Shown: one piece after another, positions 51,232 through 59,774 of the stretch
Numbering within the stretch: position 1 is the first letter of the stretch
How the letters are laid out: every line of letters begins with the position of its first letter
Assembly: GCF_024198175.1 (NCBI RefSeq)
Contig: NZ_JAJVKV010000001.1
Coordinates: forward strand, 1,612,001 to 1,676,000
Direction of reading: 5' to 3'
Length of the DNA stretch: 64,000 nt
DNA from: Pyxidicoccus xibeiensis
GTDB lineage: Bacteria > Myxococcota > Myxococcia > Myxococcales > Myxococcaceae
Notes under the pieces: generated by a model
Databases searched by the model: none
What the model was told of the DNA's origin: nothing
What the model saw: the letters and a program-made list of their open reading frames with translations, nothing else
Program-made: the position numbers and the translations under genes

Positions 51232-52197
51232 ATGACTCACGCCCGCTCGTCTCCCACCGTCTCCCGCCGCCTCGTGCTTCAGGCAGGCGCCGCGCTTCCC
51301 CTCGCCGCCTGCGCGGCGCGCCCTTCCACGGATGCGCTTCCCGCCGCTCCGGCCTCGCCTTCGACTGCTGCTCCGGCCTCGCCTTCGTCCACCGCGCCAG
51401 CTTCCGCGGCCTTCTCCCATCACCGCTTCACGTCCGCGGACGGCACGTCGCTGTCCTACTTCCGCAAGGGCACCGGCCCCGCGCTCGTCTGGGTCCACGG
51501 CGCGCTCAGCCTCTGGAGCGACTGGCGGGACGTGGCCGAGCGCCTGTCCCCCCACTTCACCAACCACGTGCTGGAGCGGCGCGGGCGCGGACAGAGCGGC
51601 GACTCGCCCCGGTACGCGCTGGAGCGCGAGGTGGAGGACGTGCTCGCCCTGATGAAGCTCGCCGGCCCGGACGCCGCGCTCTTCGGCCACTCGTTCGGCG
51701 GCGTGCTCGCGCTGGAGGTCGCGCGCCAGGTGGCGCCCGCGAAGCTCCTCGTCTACGAGCCGCCCCTGCCCGTCACCCAGCCTGTGTCCGGTCCCTTCCT
51801 GGAGGAGTTCAAACAGACGCTCCAGCGTGAAGGGCCGGACGCGGCGCTCGTGCTGTTCAACCAGAAGCTCCTCTTCACGCCCCCCGCGGAGCTGGAGGCG
51901 TTCCGACAGTCGCTGGTCTGGTCGCGCCAGGTCGGGATGACGGCCGGCTTCACCCGGGAGCTCGAAGCGCTGGAGACGCTCCCGCTCGGGCTGGACCGCT
52001 ACCGGCAGGTGACGACGCCCACCCTGGTCCTGCTGGGCGATCAGAGCACGGAGGTGCTCCTCGCCCAGCCGTGCCGTGCGGTCGCGACGACGCTGCCGAA
52101 CGCGCGCCTCAATGTCCTCGGGGGACAGGGCCACGTGGCCCATGTCACCGCGCCGGACCTGCTGGCCCGGGAGGTCCTCGCGTTCCTGCGCGGATGA
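51232..52197 (+). CDS. Tat-exported lipoprotein-type alpha/beta hydrolase
   Basis: A 321-residue hydrolase. The ATG at 51232 gives a twin-arginine-like leader (SRRLVLQAGAALPLAACA) ending in an LAAC lipobox, so it is probably exported folded and lipidated; an ATG at 51208 adds eight residues. After a Ser/Ala/Pro linker the domain starts FSHHRFTSADGTSLSYFRKG. It has VWVHGALSLW (oxyanion loop), nucleophile FGHSFGG, late aspartate in LVLLGDQS and histidine in GQGHVAHV. It looks like an esterase, epoxide-hydrolase or haloperoxidase-fold enzyme, with no cap-specific signature to decide. The divergent LysR gene likely regulates it. Confidence 0.85.
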   Translation: MTHARSSPTVSRRLVLQAGAALPLAACAARPSTDALPAAPASPSTAAPASPSSTAPASAAFSHHRFTSADGTSLSYFRKGTGPALVWVHGALSLWSDWRDVAERLSPHFTNHVLERRGRGQSGDSPRYALEREVEDVLALMKLAGPDAALFGHSFGGVLALEVARQVAPAKLLVYEPPLPVTQPVSGPFLEEFKQTLQREGPDAALVLFNQKLLFTPPAELEAFRQSLVWSRQVGMTAGFTRELEALETLPLGLDRYRQVTTPTLVLLGDQSTEVLLAQPCRAVATTLPNARLNVLGGQGHVAHVTAPDLLAREVLAFLRG

Positions 52198-52294
52198 TGC
52201 GTATTTAGAGACGATGTACCCCGACGGCCCTGGCGGCGGCTCCCACCAGGGTCATCCAGGTGCCGAGCGCGCCTCGACGGGCGCGCCCGCGGTC

Positions 52295-52609
52295 CTACAT
52301 CGCCACCGACTTCTTCGGGTCGATCTGCTTCTTCTTCTCGGGCGCCTGAGCCTTCGCCGGGGCCTCGGCCTCGGTGGCCGGCAGCTGCGCCTTCACCGGC
52401 GCCTCGCAGTGGTCACCCTTGCGAGCCGGGTGGCAGTGCCGGATGCCGTACACATGGTGGCAACCGCACGGGTCCACGCGCTTCTTCGCGCAGACGGCCG
52501 GGTTGAACACCGGGGCCGCCACCTGCTCCGGCTTCTGCTGCTCCTGCTTCTGCTCTACCGGCGCCGTCTGCAGCGCCACCGCCAGGAAAATCCCACCCAT
52601 GAACCCCAT
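52295..52609 (-). CDS. Small exported Cys/His-rich protein
   Basis: A 104-residue protein with a short hydrophobic leader (MGFMGGIFLAVALQTA). A Gln/Glu/Pro-rich section leads to a compact Cys/His cluster (AVCAKKRVDPCGCHHVYGIRHCHPARKGDHCEAP) that could bind a metal ion, then a Lys/Glu/Ala-rich tail ending DPKKSVAM. No family is recognised. It stands alone between convergent and divergent neighbours. Confidence 0.7.
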   Translation of the reverse strand: MGFMGGIFLAVALQTAPVEQKQEQQKPEQVAAPVFNPAVCAKKRVDPCGCHHVYGIRHCHPARKGDHCEAPVKAQLPATEAEAPAKAQAPEKKKQIDPKKSVAM

Positions 52610-53005
52610 CGCCCACCCCCTACCTGGATGCTGAGCAATGGATGGGAATGAAGGCAGAACGCCGCAAGTCCCAGGCAGATCGGAATCGTGCGGTTCGCAC
52701 GAGAGCCGACTCTCGCCCGGCCGTCCTCGCGTGCGCGACGCGGACCTGCCTCACCACCAAGGTGCGATGCCGCCGTCGTGACGGCAACATCGCCCGCGCC
52801 ACGAAGGGTCCACGGGAACCCCCGCGGCGCGTACTCCCGGGCCGCGGGGCGGGCGCTCCTCAGAGGGAAATTCCGCGAAATCGCTCGCCTTCCCGCCTGC
52901 CCTGCCAGCATCCTCCGTCAGCGCCGGGCGCTCGGAGGCGTTGGTCAGCTTCCTCAGGACGCTCCCGTCCCTCCCGCGTGTTCACCCCTGTCGGGGAGAA
53001 AAGCC
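52610..53005. other. Intergenic region upstream of rtcB
   Basis: A 396-bp gap between divergent genes. It includes two short inverted repeats in a row, TCGTGCG-GTT-CGCACGA (52686-52702) and GAGAG-CCGA-CTCTC (52701-52714), that could be operator or leader structure. No RtcR-type sigma-54 arrangement (regulator gene plus -24/-12 site) was seen. Nothing convincingly coding is present. Confidence 0.4.
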
Positions 53006-54358
53006 ATGAGCTGGAAGCAACGTCTGGAGAAGGCCGCCGAGGGCCACTACGTCCTGCCCAAGACGAAGACCATGAAGGTCGACGCCGACCTGTTCCTGTC
53101 CGACAAGCTCCTCTGGGGCGAGGGCCCGGAAGCGCCGGGCCTGGAGGACGCCGTCTTCGACCAGGTCGTCAACGCCGCGTCCTTCCCCGGCGTCACCCGC
53201 GTGGCCGTCACGCCCGACTGTCACGTGGGCTATGGCGTGCCCATCGGCACCGTCGTCGAGACGGACGGCATCCTGCTGCCCACCGCCGCCGGCTATGACA
53301 TCGGCTGCGGCATGGTGCAGCTGCAGACGACGCTCACCGCCGAGGACGTCGCCGACGCCGCCAAGCGCCGCAAGTGGATTGACGAGGTGACGAAGCGCAT
53401 CGCCGTGGGCGTGGGCGCCAGCCGCGTGCAGAAGCAGCGCAAGGTGACGGACCGCACCTTCGCGGACGTGGTGCGCCACGGCGCCAAGGCCCTGGGCCGT
53501 GGCTCCTCCATCACCGAGCGGGACTTCATCCCCGTCGAGGACGACCGGGTGGACATCCCCGAGCGCGCCTACGGCAAGCGCGACCAGCTGGGCAGCCTGG
53601 GCGGCGGCAACCACTTCACCGAGATGCAGGTGGACCAGAACGGCCGCGTCTGGGTGATGCTCCACACCGGCAGCCGCGGCTTCGGGTGGAACATCGCCAA
53701 GCACTTCTTCGTGGAGGGCGCCGCGCAGCTGGGCCTCAAGCGCCACAGCGAGGACTCCGTCTGGCTGGACGCGGAGAGCGCCCTGGGCCGCGAGTACTGG
53801 AACCTCCACAACATGGCCGCCAACTTCGCCGTGGCCAACCGGCTCATCATCGGCGAGGCCGTGTGCTCCGCGCTCGAGGACGTCTTCGGCGGCACCGCCA
53901 GCGTCTATTACGAAATCTCCCACAACCTCATCCAGAAGGAGGCCGGGAAGTTCGTCGCGCGCAAGGGCGCCACGCGCGCGTTCCCTGGCGGCCACCCCGC
54001 GCTCAAGCGCACGCCGTGGGAGAAGACGGGCCACCCCATCCTCATTCCGGGCTCCATGGAGACCGGCAGCGCCATCCTCTTCGCCGAGCAGGGCGCGGAG
54101 AAGTCCATCTACTCCGTCAACCACGGCTCCGGCCGCCGCCTGTCGCGCGGTGAGGCCCGGCGCGTGCTGGACCAGAGCGTCACCGACAAGCGCATGGCCG
54201 AGGCCGGCATCCTCCTCAACACGCGCACCACGCCGCTCGACGAGTCCGGGCCCTGCTACAAGAACCTGGACGACGTGCTGGAGACGGTGGAGATGGCTGG
54301 CCTCGCCAAGGTCGCCTACCGCCTCAAGCCCGTTGCCTGCATCAAGGGCGCGGACTGA
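53006..54358 (+). CDS. rtcB: RtcB-family RNA ligase
   Basis: A 450-residue RNA-splicing ligase that joins 2',3'-cyclic-phosphate and 5'-OH RNA ends using GTP and manganese. Start at 53006 (MSWKQRLEKAAEGHYVLP). Metal ligands are D71-C72-H73 (PDCHVGYGVPIG) and C101 (YDIGCGM), with further motifs LGGGNHF and HTGSRGFGWN and the guanylylated histidine H373 in NHGSGRRLSRGEA. All are intact. Length is slightly shorter than E. coli RtcB but matches a common deltaproteobacterial group. No rtcA or rtcR is adjacent, so it may serve tRNA repair or stress RNA healing alone. Confidence 0.92.
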   Translation: MSWKQRLEKAAEGHYVLPKTKTMKVDADLFLSDKLLWGEGPEAPGLEDAVFDQVVNAASFPGVTRVAVTPDCHVGYGVPIGTVVETDGILLPTAAGYDIGCGMVQLQTTLTAEDVADAAKRRKWIDEVTKRIAVGVGASRVQKQRKVTDRTFADVVRHGAKALGRGSSITERDFIPVEDDRVDIPERAYGKRDQLGSLGGGNHFTEMQVDQNGRVWVMLHTGSRGFGWNIAKHFFVEGAAQLGLKRHSEDSVWLDAESALGREYWNLHNMAANFAVANRLIIGEAVCSALEDVFGGTASVYYEISHNLIQKEAGKFVARKGATRAFPGGHPALKRTPWEKTGHPILIPGSMETGSAILFAEQGAEKSIYSVNHGSGRRLSRGEARRVLDQSVTDKRMAEAGILLNTRTTPLDESGPCYKNLDDVLETVEMAGLAKVAYRLKPVACIKGAD

Positions 54359-54545
54359 GGCTCCTTGAAGTCTTGCTGGGAGCGCTGGGAATCCCGGGCT
54401 CCTGGGCCTGCCCGCCCGCTGGTTTCGGGGTGGGTAGGGCGCTACTCCCCAGGTGTGGAGAAGGACAGCGACTGGGGGGAGGGGCCGTGGGGCTCGTGGG
54501 GGCGGCCAGGGGACGCTACAGTGGGCGCCCTTGGAGTCTCAGCGA

Positions 54546-55493
54546 ATGACCTCGCCGTCCCCTGTCCCCCGCCCGCCTCCGGCCACGTCCCGAGAGGCGG
54601 AGCTGACTCGCGCCGAGAATGAGCTGTCCGCCCTGGAGGCGCGCCTCGCGGAGCAGGTGGCCCGCGCCACCGCCGAGGCGGCCGCGCTCAACACGCGCCT
54701 GAACCAGACCCGCACCGCGCTCGTGAAGGCCACGGCGGAGCCCGGCGCCGACCCGATGCTGGGTGAGCAGGCCGCGCGCCTGCAGGTGGCCACGGTGCCC
54801 GGACTCGACGTGGAGGCCGAGCGCGAGAAGGCGCTGGACGCCCGCGAGGCGGCGCTGGATGCGCGGCGGCAGGCGGGGCTGGAGATTCAGTCCGCGCTGC
54901 GCATGTACCAGGAGCAGACGGCGCAGGTGGCGCGCGCGGTGGCCGAGGCGGAGGCGGTGGCGAAGCGCCAGGCCGAGGCGTCCGCGGCGAGGGCTCGGGC
55001 CCAGCAGGAGGCCGCGGCGAAGGCGCAGCAGGAGGCGGCGCGGAGCCGTCAGGCGGACCTGGCCCGCGCGGCGGCCGCGGCGAAGGCGCAGGGGGCGCAG
55101 CTGCCCACGGCGCCGGTGGCGGCACGGCCTGCTCCCGCGCCCGAGGGCAAGGACTCGCGGCGCAACGGGCGGGTGCGGATGCACACGTCCATCGACATGC
55201 GCAGCGACTCGAACTTCTTCACCGGCTTCTCGATGGACATCAGCGAGGGCGGCGTCTTCATCGCCACGGTGGACCCGGTGGCGCGCGGCACGCAGGTGGA
55301 GCTGGACTTCACGCTGCCGGGCGGCCGGCCCATGAAGGTCACCGGTGTCGTGCGCTGGGTGCGCGAGTCCAACTCCCGCACCCCGGAGCTGATGCCGGGC
55401 GTGGGCGTGCAGTTCACCGGACTGCCTGCCGAGGTGGCCAATGCCATCACCTCGTTCGTCACCACGAGAGACCCGATGTTCTTCCCGGACTGA
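54546..55493 (+). CDS. PilZ-domain protein with coiled-coil N-terminus
   Basis: A 315-residue protein, ATG at 54546 with GGAG nine bases upstream. Residues 15-200 are an Ala/Glu/Arg/Gln-rich coiled coil. The C-terminal 105 residues are a PilZ domain: RRNGRVRM (c-di-GMP RxxxR motif) and MDISEGGVFIAT (D/NxSxxG motif) are intact, so it should bind cyclic di-GMP. It resembles the myxococcal TIGR02266 PilZ subtype and could couple c-di-GMP to motility or polysaccharide control. No partner gene is adjacent. Confidence 0.85.
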   Translation: MTSPSPVPRPPPATSREAELTRAENELSALEARLAEQVARATAEAAALNTRLNQTRTALVKATAEPGADPMLGEQAARLQVATVPGLDVEAEREKALDAREAALDARRQAGLEIQSALRMYQEQTAQVARAVAEAEAVAKRQAEASAARARAQQEAAAKAQQEAARSRQADLARAAAAAKAQGAQLPTAPVAARPAPAPEGKDSRRNGRVRMHTSIDMRSDSNFFTGFSMDISEGGVFIATVDPVARGTQVELDFTLPGGRPMKVTGVVRWVRESNSRTPELMPGVGVQFTGLPAEVANAITSFVTTRDPMFFPD

Positions 55494-55681
55494 GGTCCGC
55501 GCGGCTGGATCATCAAACCCGGGGCTCCGGTGCGGGGAAGCTCGTATCCGTCAGGTATTCGACCTGCTTCCGCTCCCATGACTGCGCGCGTGGGATTATC
55601 CTGAGCGGAAGGCAGACAATCCGCGCGGGGAGTCGTCGCGCGAGCCATTGCACCGACGTCAACCCGGGAGTTGGTACTGGA

Positions 55682-56176
55682 ATGAGCGCACCCAACCGGA
55701 GCCCCACCGTCACCGTCGCCCGGCCTCCCCGCTGGGACTCACGTCGCCGTGTGGAGCCTGGGGACGTCAACACCGCGACCGCCAGCGCCCCCGACGCCGA
55801 GCCCTCGGCCCCGCTCGTCGACAAGGTCAACCTCGCCCAGAAGCTCGCCCTGTTCAGCGAGCACTGGTCTCCCAAGGTGGTGGGGGACCTCAACGGGCAA
55901 CAGGTGAAGGTCGTGAAGCTCCAGGGGCCCTTCGTCTGGCACCACCACGAGAACGAGGACGAGCTGTTCCTCGTCCTCCACGGTCACCTCCGCATGGAGC
56001 TCAAGGACCGCACCGTGGACGTGCTGCCGGGAGAGTTCATCATCATCCCCCGGGGCACCGAGCACCGGCCCGTGGCCGAGGAAGAAGTCCACGTGCTGCT
56101 CTTCGAGCCGGCCAGCACCCTCAATACCGGCAACATCCGCGAGGAGCGGACCGTCGACCAGCTCCAGCGGCTCTGA
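55682..56176 (+). CDS. Cupin-domain protein
   Basis: A 164-residue cupin. The metal-binding motif 1 is WHHHENEDELFLVLHGHLRM (histidines and glutamate) and motif 2 PGEFIIIPRGTEHRPV contributes the last histidine. Residues 1-45 are a low-complexity extension, so a later start is possible but no better ribosome site was seen. Members include isomerases, dioxygenases and small-molecule sensors; the role here is unknown. It is 149 bp upstream of the MBL-fold gene on the same strand. Confidence 0.83.
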   Translation: MSAPNRSPTVTVARPPRWDSRRRVEPGDVNTATASAPDAEPSAPLVDKVNLAQKLALFSEHWSPKVVGDLNGQQVKVVKLQGPFVWHHHENEDELFLVLHGHLRMELKDRTVDVLPGEFIIIPRGTEHRPVAEEEVHVLLFEPASTLNTGNIREERTVDQLQRL

Positions 56177-56324
56177 GCGGCGCGGCTCCCGCCCGGACAC
56201 CAACCGGGCGGGCGAGCCTTCGCGTCCTCCGACGTGTGCGGATTCCTCACCGCACCCACACAGCGCACCTTTGCTCCAGATTCGAGCGGCCCCGAGCGGG
56301 TCCCCACGCCGAGGAGCGGGAGCG

Positions 56325-57230
56325 ATGCGCATCCATCACCTGAACTGCACCACCATGTGCCCGCCCGGAGGCCGGCTGATGGACGGGCGGAAGGGCTTCG
56401 TCGGGCCCGCGGCGCTGACGTGCCACTGCCTGCTGGTGGAGGGCTCGCAAGGGCTCATCCTCGTGGACACGGGCTTCGGCCTGCAGGACGTCCTGCACCC
56501 GCGCCCCCGGCTGTCGCCCATGTTCCTGGACGTGCTGTGCCGGCCCCAGCTCGCCGAGCAGTCGACGGCCATCCGGCAGATTGAGCGGCTCGGCTTCAAG
56601 GCCGAGGACGTGCGCGACATCGTCCTCACCCACCTGGACTTCGACCATGCCGGCGGGCTGGATGACTTCCCGCATGCGCGGGTGCACCTGCTGGCGGACG
56701 AGTACCGCCAGGCCACCGCCCAGGCCACGCCGTTGGACCGGCGGCGCTTCCGGCCGCTGCAGTGGATGCACGAGACGAACTGGGTGACGTACCCGACGGG
56801 CGGCTCGGGAGACCGGTGGTTCGGCTTCGAGTGCGTGAAGGATTTGAAGGGCCTGCCGCCGGAAATCCTGCTCGTGCCACTGGTGGGGCACACGATGGGC
56901 CACGCGGGGGTGGCCATCCAGTCCGATGAGGGCTGGCTGCTGCACGCCGGCGACGCGTACTTCTACCACGGGGAGATGGACCGCGACCGGTACCGGTGCA
57001 CGCCGGGGCTGCGCTTCTACCAGAAGCTCATGCAGAAGGACGGGTACATGCGCTGGTACAACCTGCGCCGCCTGCGCGAGCTGGTGCAGCGGCACGGGCA
57101 GGACGTCACCGTGTTCTGCGCGCATGACTCGCTGGAGTTCGAGCTGCTCGAGGAGCGGGAGAAGGCCCCCACGGTGTCGCCGCTGCGCACGTTCATCGCC
57201 TCGGAGTCCTCGCCCACGCTGCACATGTGA
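56325..57230 (+). CDS. MBL-fold metallohydrolase
   Basis: A 301-residue cytosolic metallo-beta-lactamase-fold hydrolase. The di-metal motif is THLDFDHAGGL (H103-x-D-x-D107-H108), preceded by ILVDTGFGLQD and followed by VGHTMGHAGVAI and LLHAGDAYF. A final histidine is in VFCAHDSLEFE. The pattern is that of quorum-quenching lactonase-like and related hydrolases, but the substrate cannot be set. It converges with the histidine kinase gene at 57238 and ends 7 bases from it. Confidence 0.88.
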   Translation: MRIHHLNCTTMCPPGGRLMDGRKGFVGPAALTCHCLLVEGSQGLILVDTGFGLQDVLHPRPRLSPMFLDVLCRPQLAEQSTAIRQIERLGFKAEDVRDIVLTHLDFDHAGGLDDFPHARVHLLADEYRQATAQATPLDRRRFRPLQWMHETNWVTYPTGGSGDRWFGFECVKDLKGLPPEILLVPLVGHTMGHAGVAIQSDEGWLLHAGDAYFYHGEMDRDRYRCTPGLRFYQKLMQKDGYMRWYNLRRLRELVQRHGQDVTVFCAHDSLEFELLEEREKAPTVSPLRTFIASESSPTLHM

Positions 57231-57237
57231 AGCGCAC

Positions 57238-59514
57238 TCACGACGGCGGAGCCGGGCTCGGCTCCGAGCCCAGCTCCACGCCCAGGTACATCAGCGGCAG
57301 CTCCACCGTGAACGACGCGCCCTCTCCGGGCACGCTCTCCACGCGGATGGTGCCCCCGTGCGCCTCCACCAGCTGCCGCACGATGTAGAGCCCCAGCCCG
57401 AAGCCCGCGTGCTGGCTCGCCGATGACGGCACCCGCTCGAAGCGGTTGAAGATGCGCCCCTGCGACTCCGGCGCGATGCCCACACCCTCGTCCGAGACGC
57501 GCAGCCGCGCCCGCGCCGAGCCCAGCCGCTCCACCCGCACCTCCACCGGGTGCCCCTTCCCGAACTTCAGCGCGTTCGACAGGAGGTTCGTCACCACCCG
57601 GTCCAACCGCAGCCGGTCCCACCGCCCCACCAGGCCCAGCTCCGCGTCGAACATCAGCTTGCACCCCGCCTCCGCCGCCTGCTCGGAGAAGCGCTCCACC
57701 ACCTCGTGCGTCAGCTCCGCCAGGTCCACCGGCGCCACGTCCAGCACCAGCTTCCCCGACGACAGCCTCGACAAATCGAGCAGGTTGTGCAAGAGCTGCC
57801 CCAGCCGCTGCGTCTGCTTCAGCGCCGTGCCCAGCCCGTCGCGCAGCTTCTCCCCGCCCGCCGCCAGCTCCATCCGGTGCAGCCGCCGCAGGAGCAGCTG
57901 CAGCGTGTTCAGCGGGTTGCCCAAATCGTGCGCCGCCACACCGATGAGCTCCACCGCCTCCTGCGCCTCGCGGAACAGCCTGGCGTTGTCCAGCGCCAGC
58001 GCCGCCCGTCCCGCCAGCTCCTCCACGAAGACCTGGTCCGTCAGCGTCAGCTGCCGCTCCGGCGTCGACGTCAGCAGGACGAACACCCCGCGCGACTGGT
58101 GCCCCACCTGCAGCGGCACCGCCAGGTACGAGTAGATGCCCACCTTCTCCATCAGCGCCAGGTGCTCCGGACCGTCCACCACGTGCGCCAGCACCTCCCG
58201 CGGCACCTGGCCCATCAGCTCCGAGCGCCCCGTGCGCAGCACCTGCCACGCCCCGTGCGACGCGTCGGGCCGGGGCGGATAGCGCTGCACGGCCTCCAAC
58301 AGCCACGCCTGCCGCTCCGGAATCACGTGCGTCACTGCCCGCGGCTCGAGCTGCCCCGAGGGCATCAACAAGTAGAGCAGGCACGCATCCGCCACCTCCG
58401 GCACCATCATCCGCGCCAGCTCTTCCACCGTCAGGTCCGGGTCCAGCAGCTGATGGAAGATGCGCCCCGCCTCCGCGAAGAGCCGCTGCGTGCGCTCGGC
58501 CCGGCGGCGCTCGGTGATGTCGCGCGAAATCTTCGCGTACCCCTGCAGCCGCCCGTGCCTGTCGTACAGCGCGGTGGTGATGACCTCCGCCAGGAAGCGC
58601 GTGCCGTCCTTGCGCACCCGCCACCCCTCCGTGCGCAGCCGCCCGTCCCGCCGCGCCCGCTCCAGGTCCCGCTCATGCATCCCCGCCGCCTCGGGCGGGT
58701 AGAACACCGCCGCCGAGCGCCCCAGGATTTCGCTCTCGCGGTAGCCCGTCATCCGCTCCGCGCCCGGGTTCCAGCTCACCACGCGCCCCTCCGGGTCCAG
58801 CAGGTCCAGGCCGTAGTCCTGCACCCCCTCCACCAGGAACTGGAAGCGCCGCGCGCTGGACTCGGCCTCCTGCTGGAGCGGCCGCAGCCGCCGCGTCAGC
58901 ACCCACGCCAGCACCGCCGCCACCGCCAGCCCCAGCCCCGCCGCCAGCAGGATGAGCACCAGGGCCCGCCGGTCCGCCTCCACCGCCTCCTGGATGCCCA
59001 GCGCCAGCCGCTGCTCGCAGCGCTCCGCGAGCAGCTGCAGCGCCTCGAAGGCGCGCCGGCGCGTCTCGCCCACGCGGGCCTCGAAGAGCTCCTCCATCCG
59101 CTTGGGGTCGACCCCCGCGTCGTCCGCCAGGATGAGCGTCCGCGCGGACTCCTCGTGCTCCAGCTCGGCATGGACGGCGGACTCCAGCAGCGTGGCCACG
59201 GGCTCTCCCTCGAGCCGGGGCTTCAGCCGCTGGTACGTCGCGGTGAAGCGCTCGCGCGACGCCGCCATGTCCTGCGCGAAGAGCGGGTCTCCCGACAGCG
59301 CATGGCCGCGCCCGCTGGACACCTTGTCGCTGAAGGCCCGGCGCAGCCGCTCCACCTCCAGCAGGTCCATGGACAGGTCCAGGATGCGGGCCTTGCTGCT
59401 CGTCCTCACGGACAGCAGCGCCACCACCGAGGTCCCCGCCAGAACCAGCGCCACCAGCAGCGAGGCGATGGAGCCCGCGCCCACGCGCTGCGCGAACGAC
59501 CACGGACGCCCCAC
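57238..59514 (-). CDS. Membrane sensor histidine kinase (CHASE3-like, PAS, GAF)
   Basis: A 758-residue kinase; GTG at 59514 has AAGGGGGGC upstream and gives a proper TM1. Layout: TM1 (about 15-38), a 150-residue periplasmic helical domain (CHASE3-like), TM2 near 200 (LVLILLAAGLGLAVAAVLAW), PAS-PAC (about 230-350, FLVEGVQDYGLDLLD to RDITERRRAE), GAF (about 375-520), HisKA with H in VAAHDLGNPLNTL, and HATPase_c (LSNALKFGKG, SDEGVGIAP, GFGLGLYIVRQLVE). No receiver domain is fused, so a separate response regulator is needed; none is adjacent. It probably senses an envelope signal. Confidence 0.9.
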   Translation of the reverse strand: MGRPWSFAQRVGAGSIASLLVALVLAGTSVVALLSVRTSSKARILDLSMDLLEVERLRRAFSDKVSSGRGHALSGDPLFAQDMAASRERFTATYQRLKPRLEGEPVATLLESAVHAELEHEESARTLILADDAGVDPKRMEELFEARVGETRRRAFEALQLLAERCEQRLALGIQEAVEADRRALVLILLAAGLGLAVAAVLAWVLTRRLRPLQQEAESSARRFQFLVEGVQDYGLDLLDPEGRVVSWNPGAERMTGYRESEILGRSAAVFYPPEAAGMHERDLERARRDGRLRTEGWRVRKDGTRFLAEVITTALYDRHGRLQGYAKISRDITERRRAERTQRLFAEAGRIFHQLLDPDLTVEELARMMVPEVADACLLYLLMPSGQLEPRAVTHVIPERQAWLLEAVQRYPPRPDASHGAWQVLRTGRSELMGQVPREVLAHVVDGPEHLALMEKVGIYSYLAVPLQVGHQSRGVFVLLTSTPERQLTLTDQVFVEELAGRAALALDNARLFREAQEAVELIGVAAHDLGNPLNTLQLLLRRLHRMELAAGGEKLRDGLGTALKQTQRLGQLLHNLLDLSRLSSGKLVLDVAPVDLAELTHEVVERFSEQAAEAGCKLMFDAELGLVGRWDRLRLDRVVTNLLSNALKFGKGHPVEVRVERLGSARARLRVSDEGVGIAPESQGRIFNRFERVPSSASQHAGFGLGLYIVRQLVEAHGGTIRVESVPGEGASFTVELPLMYLGVELGSEPSPAPPS

Positions 59515-59774
59515 TCCGCCCCCCTTCCTTCCTGCCCGCCCGCCAGACTCTCCGCCCCGCGCAAGGTGCGGCGCCGCGGCACCCCGGAACAGCCGCGCCA
59601 CCGGGCGGGCCACCGTCGGAAATCCAGCGCTCCAGCCTCGCGGGGCTCCAGGGACAAGGGGCACCTCTGTCCACCGGGCACCAGAAGCCCGGGCTTCCCG
59701 TGCCACCCTCCAGGCATTCCTCCCACACCGGCACCACGTTGTGACGCGGGCGGGTGAGGGTGCGGCGGACAGGC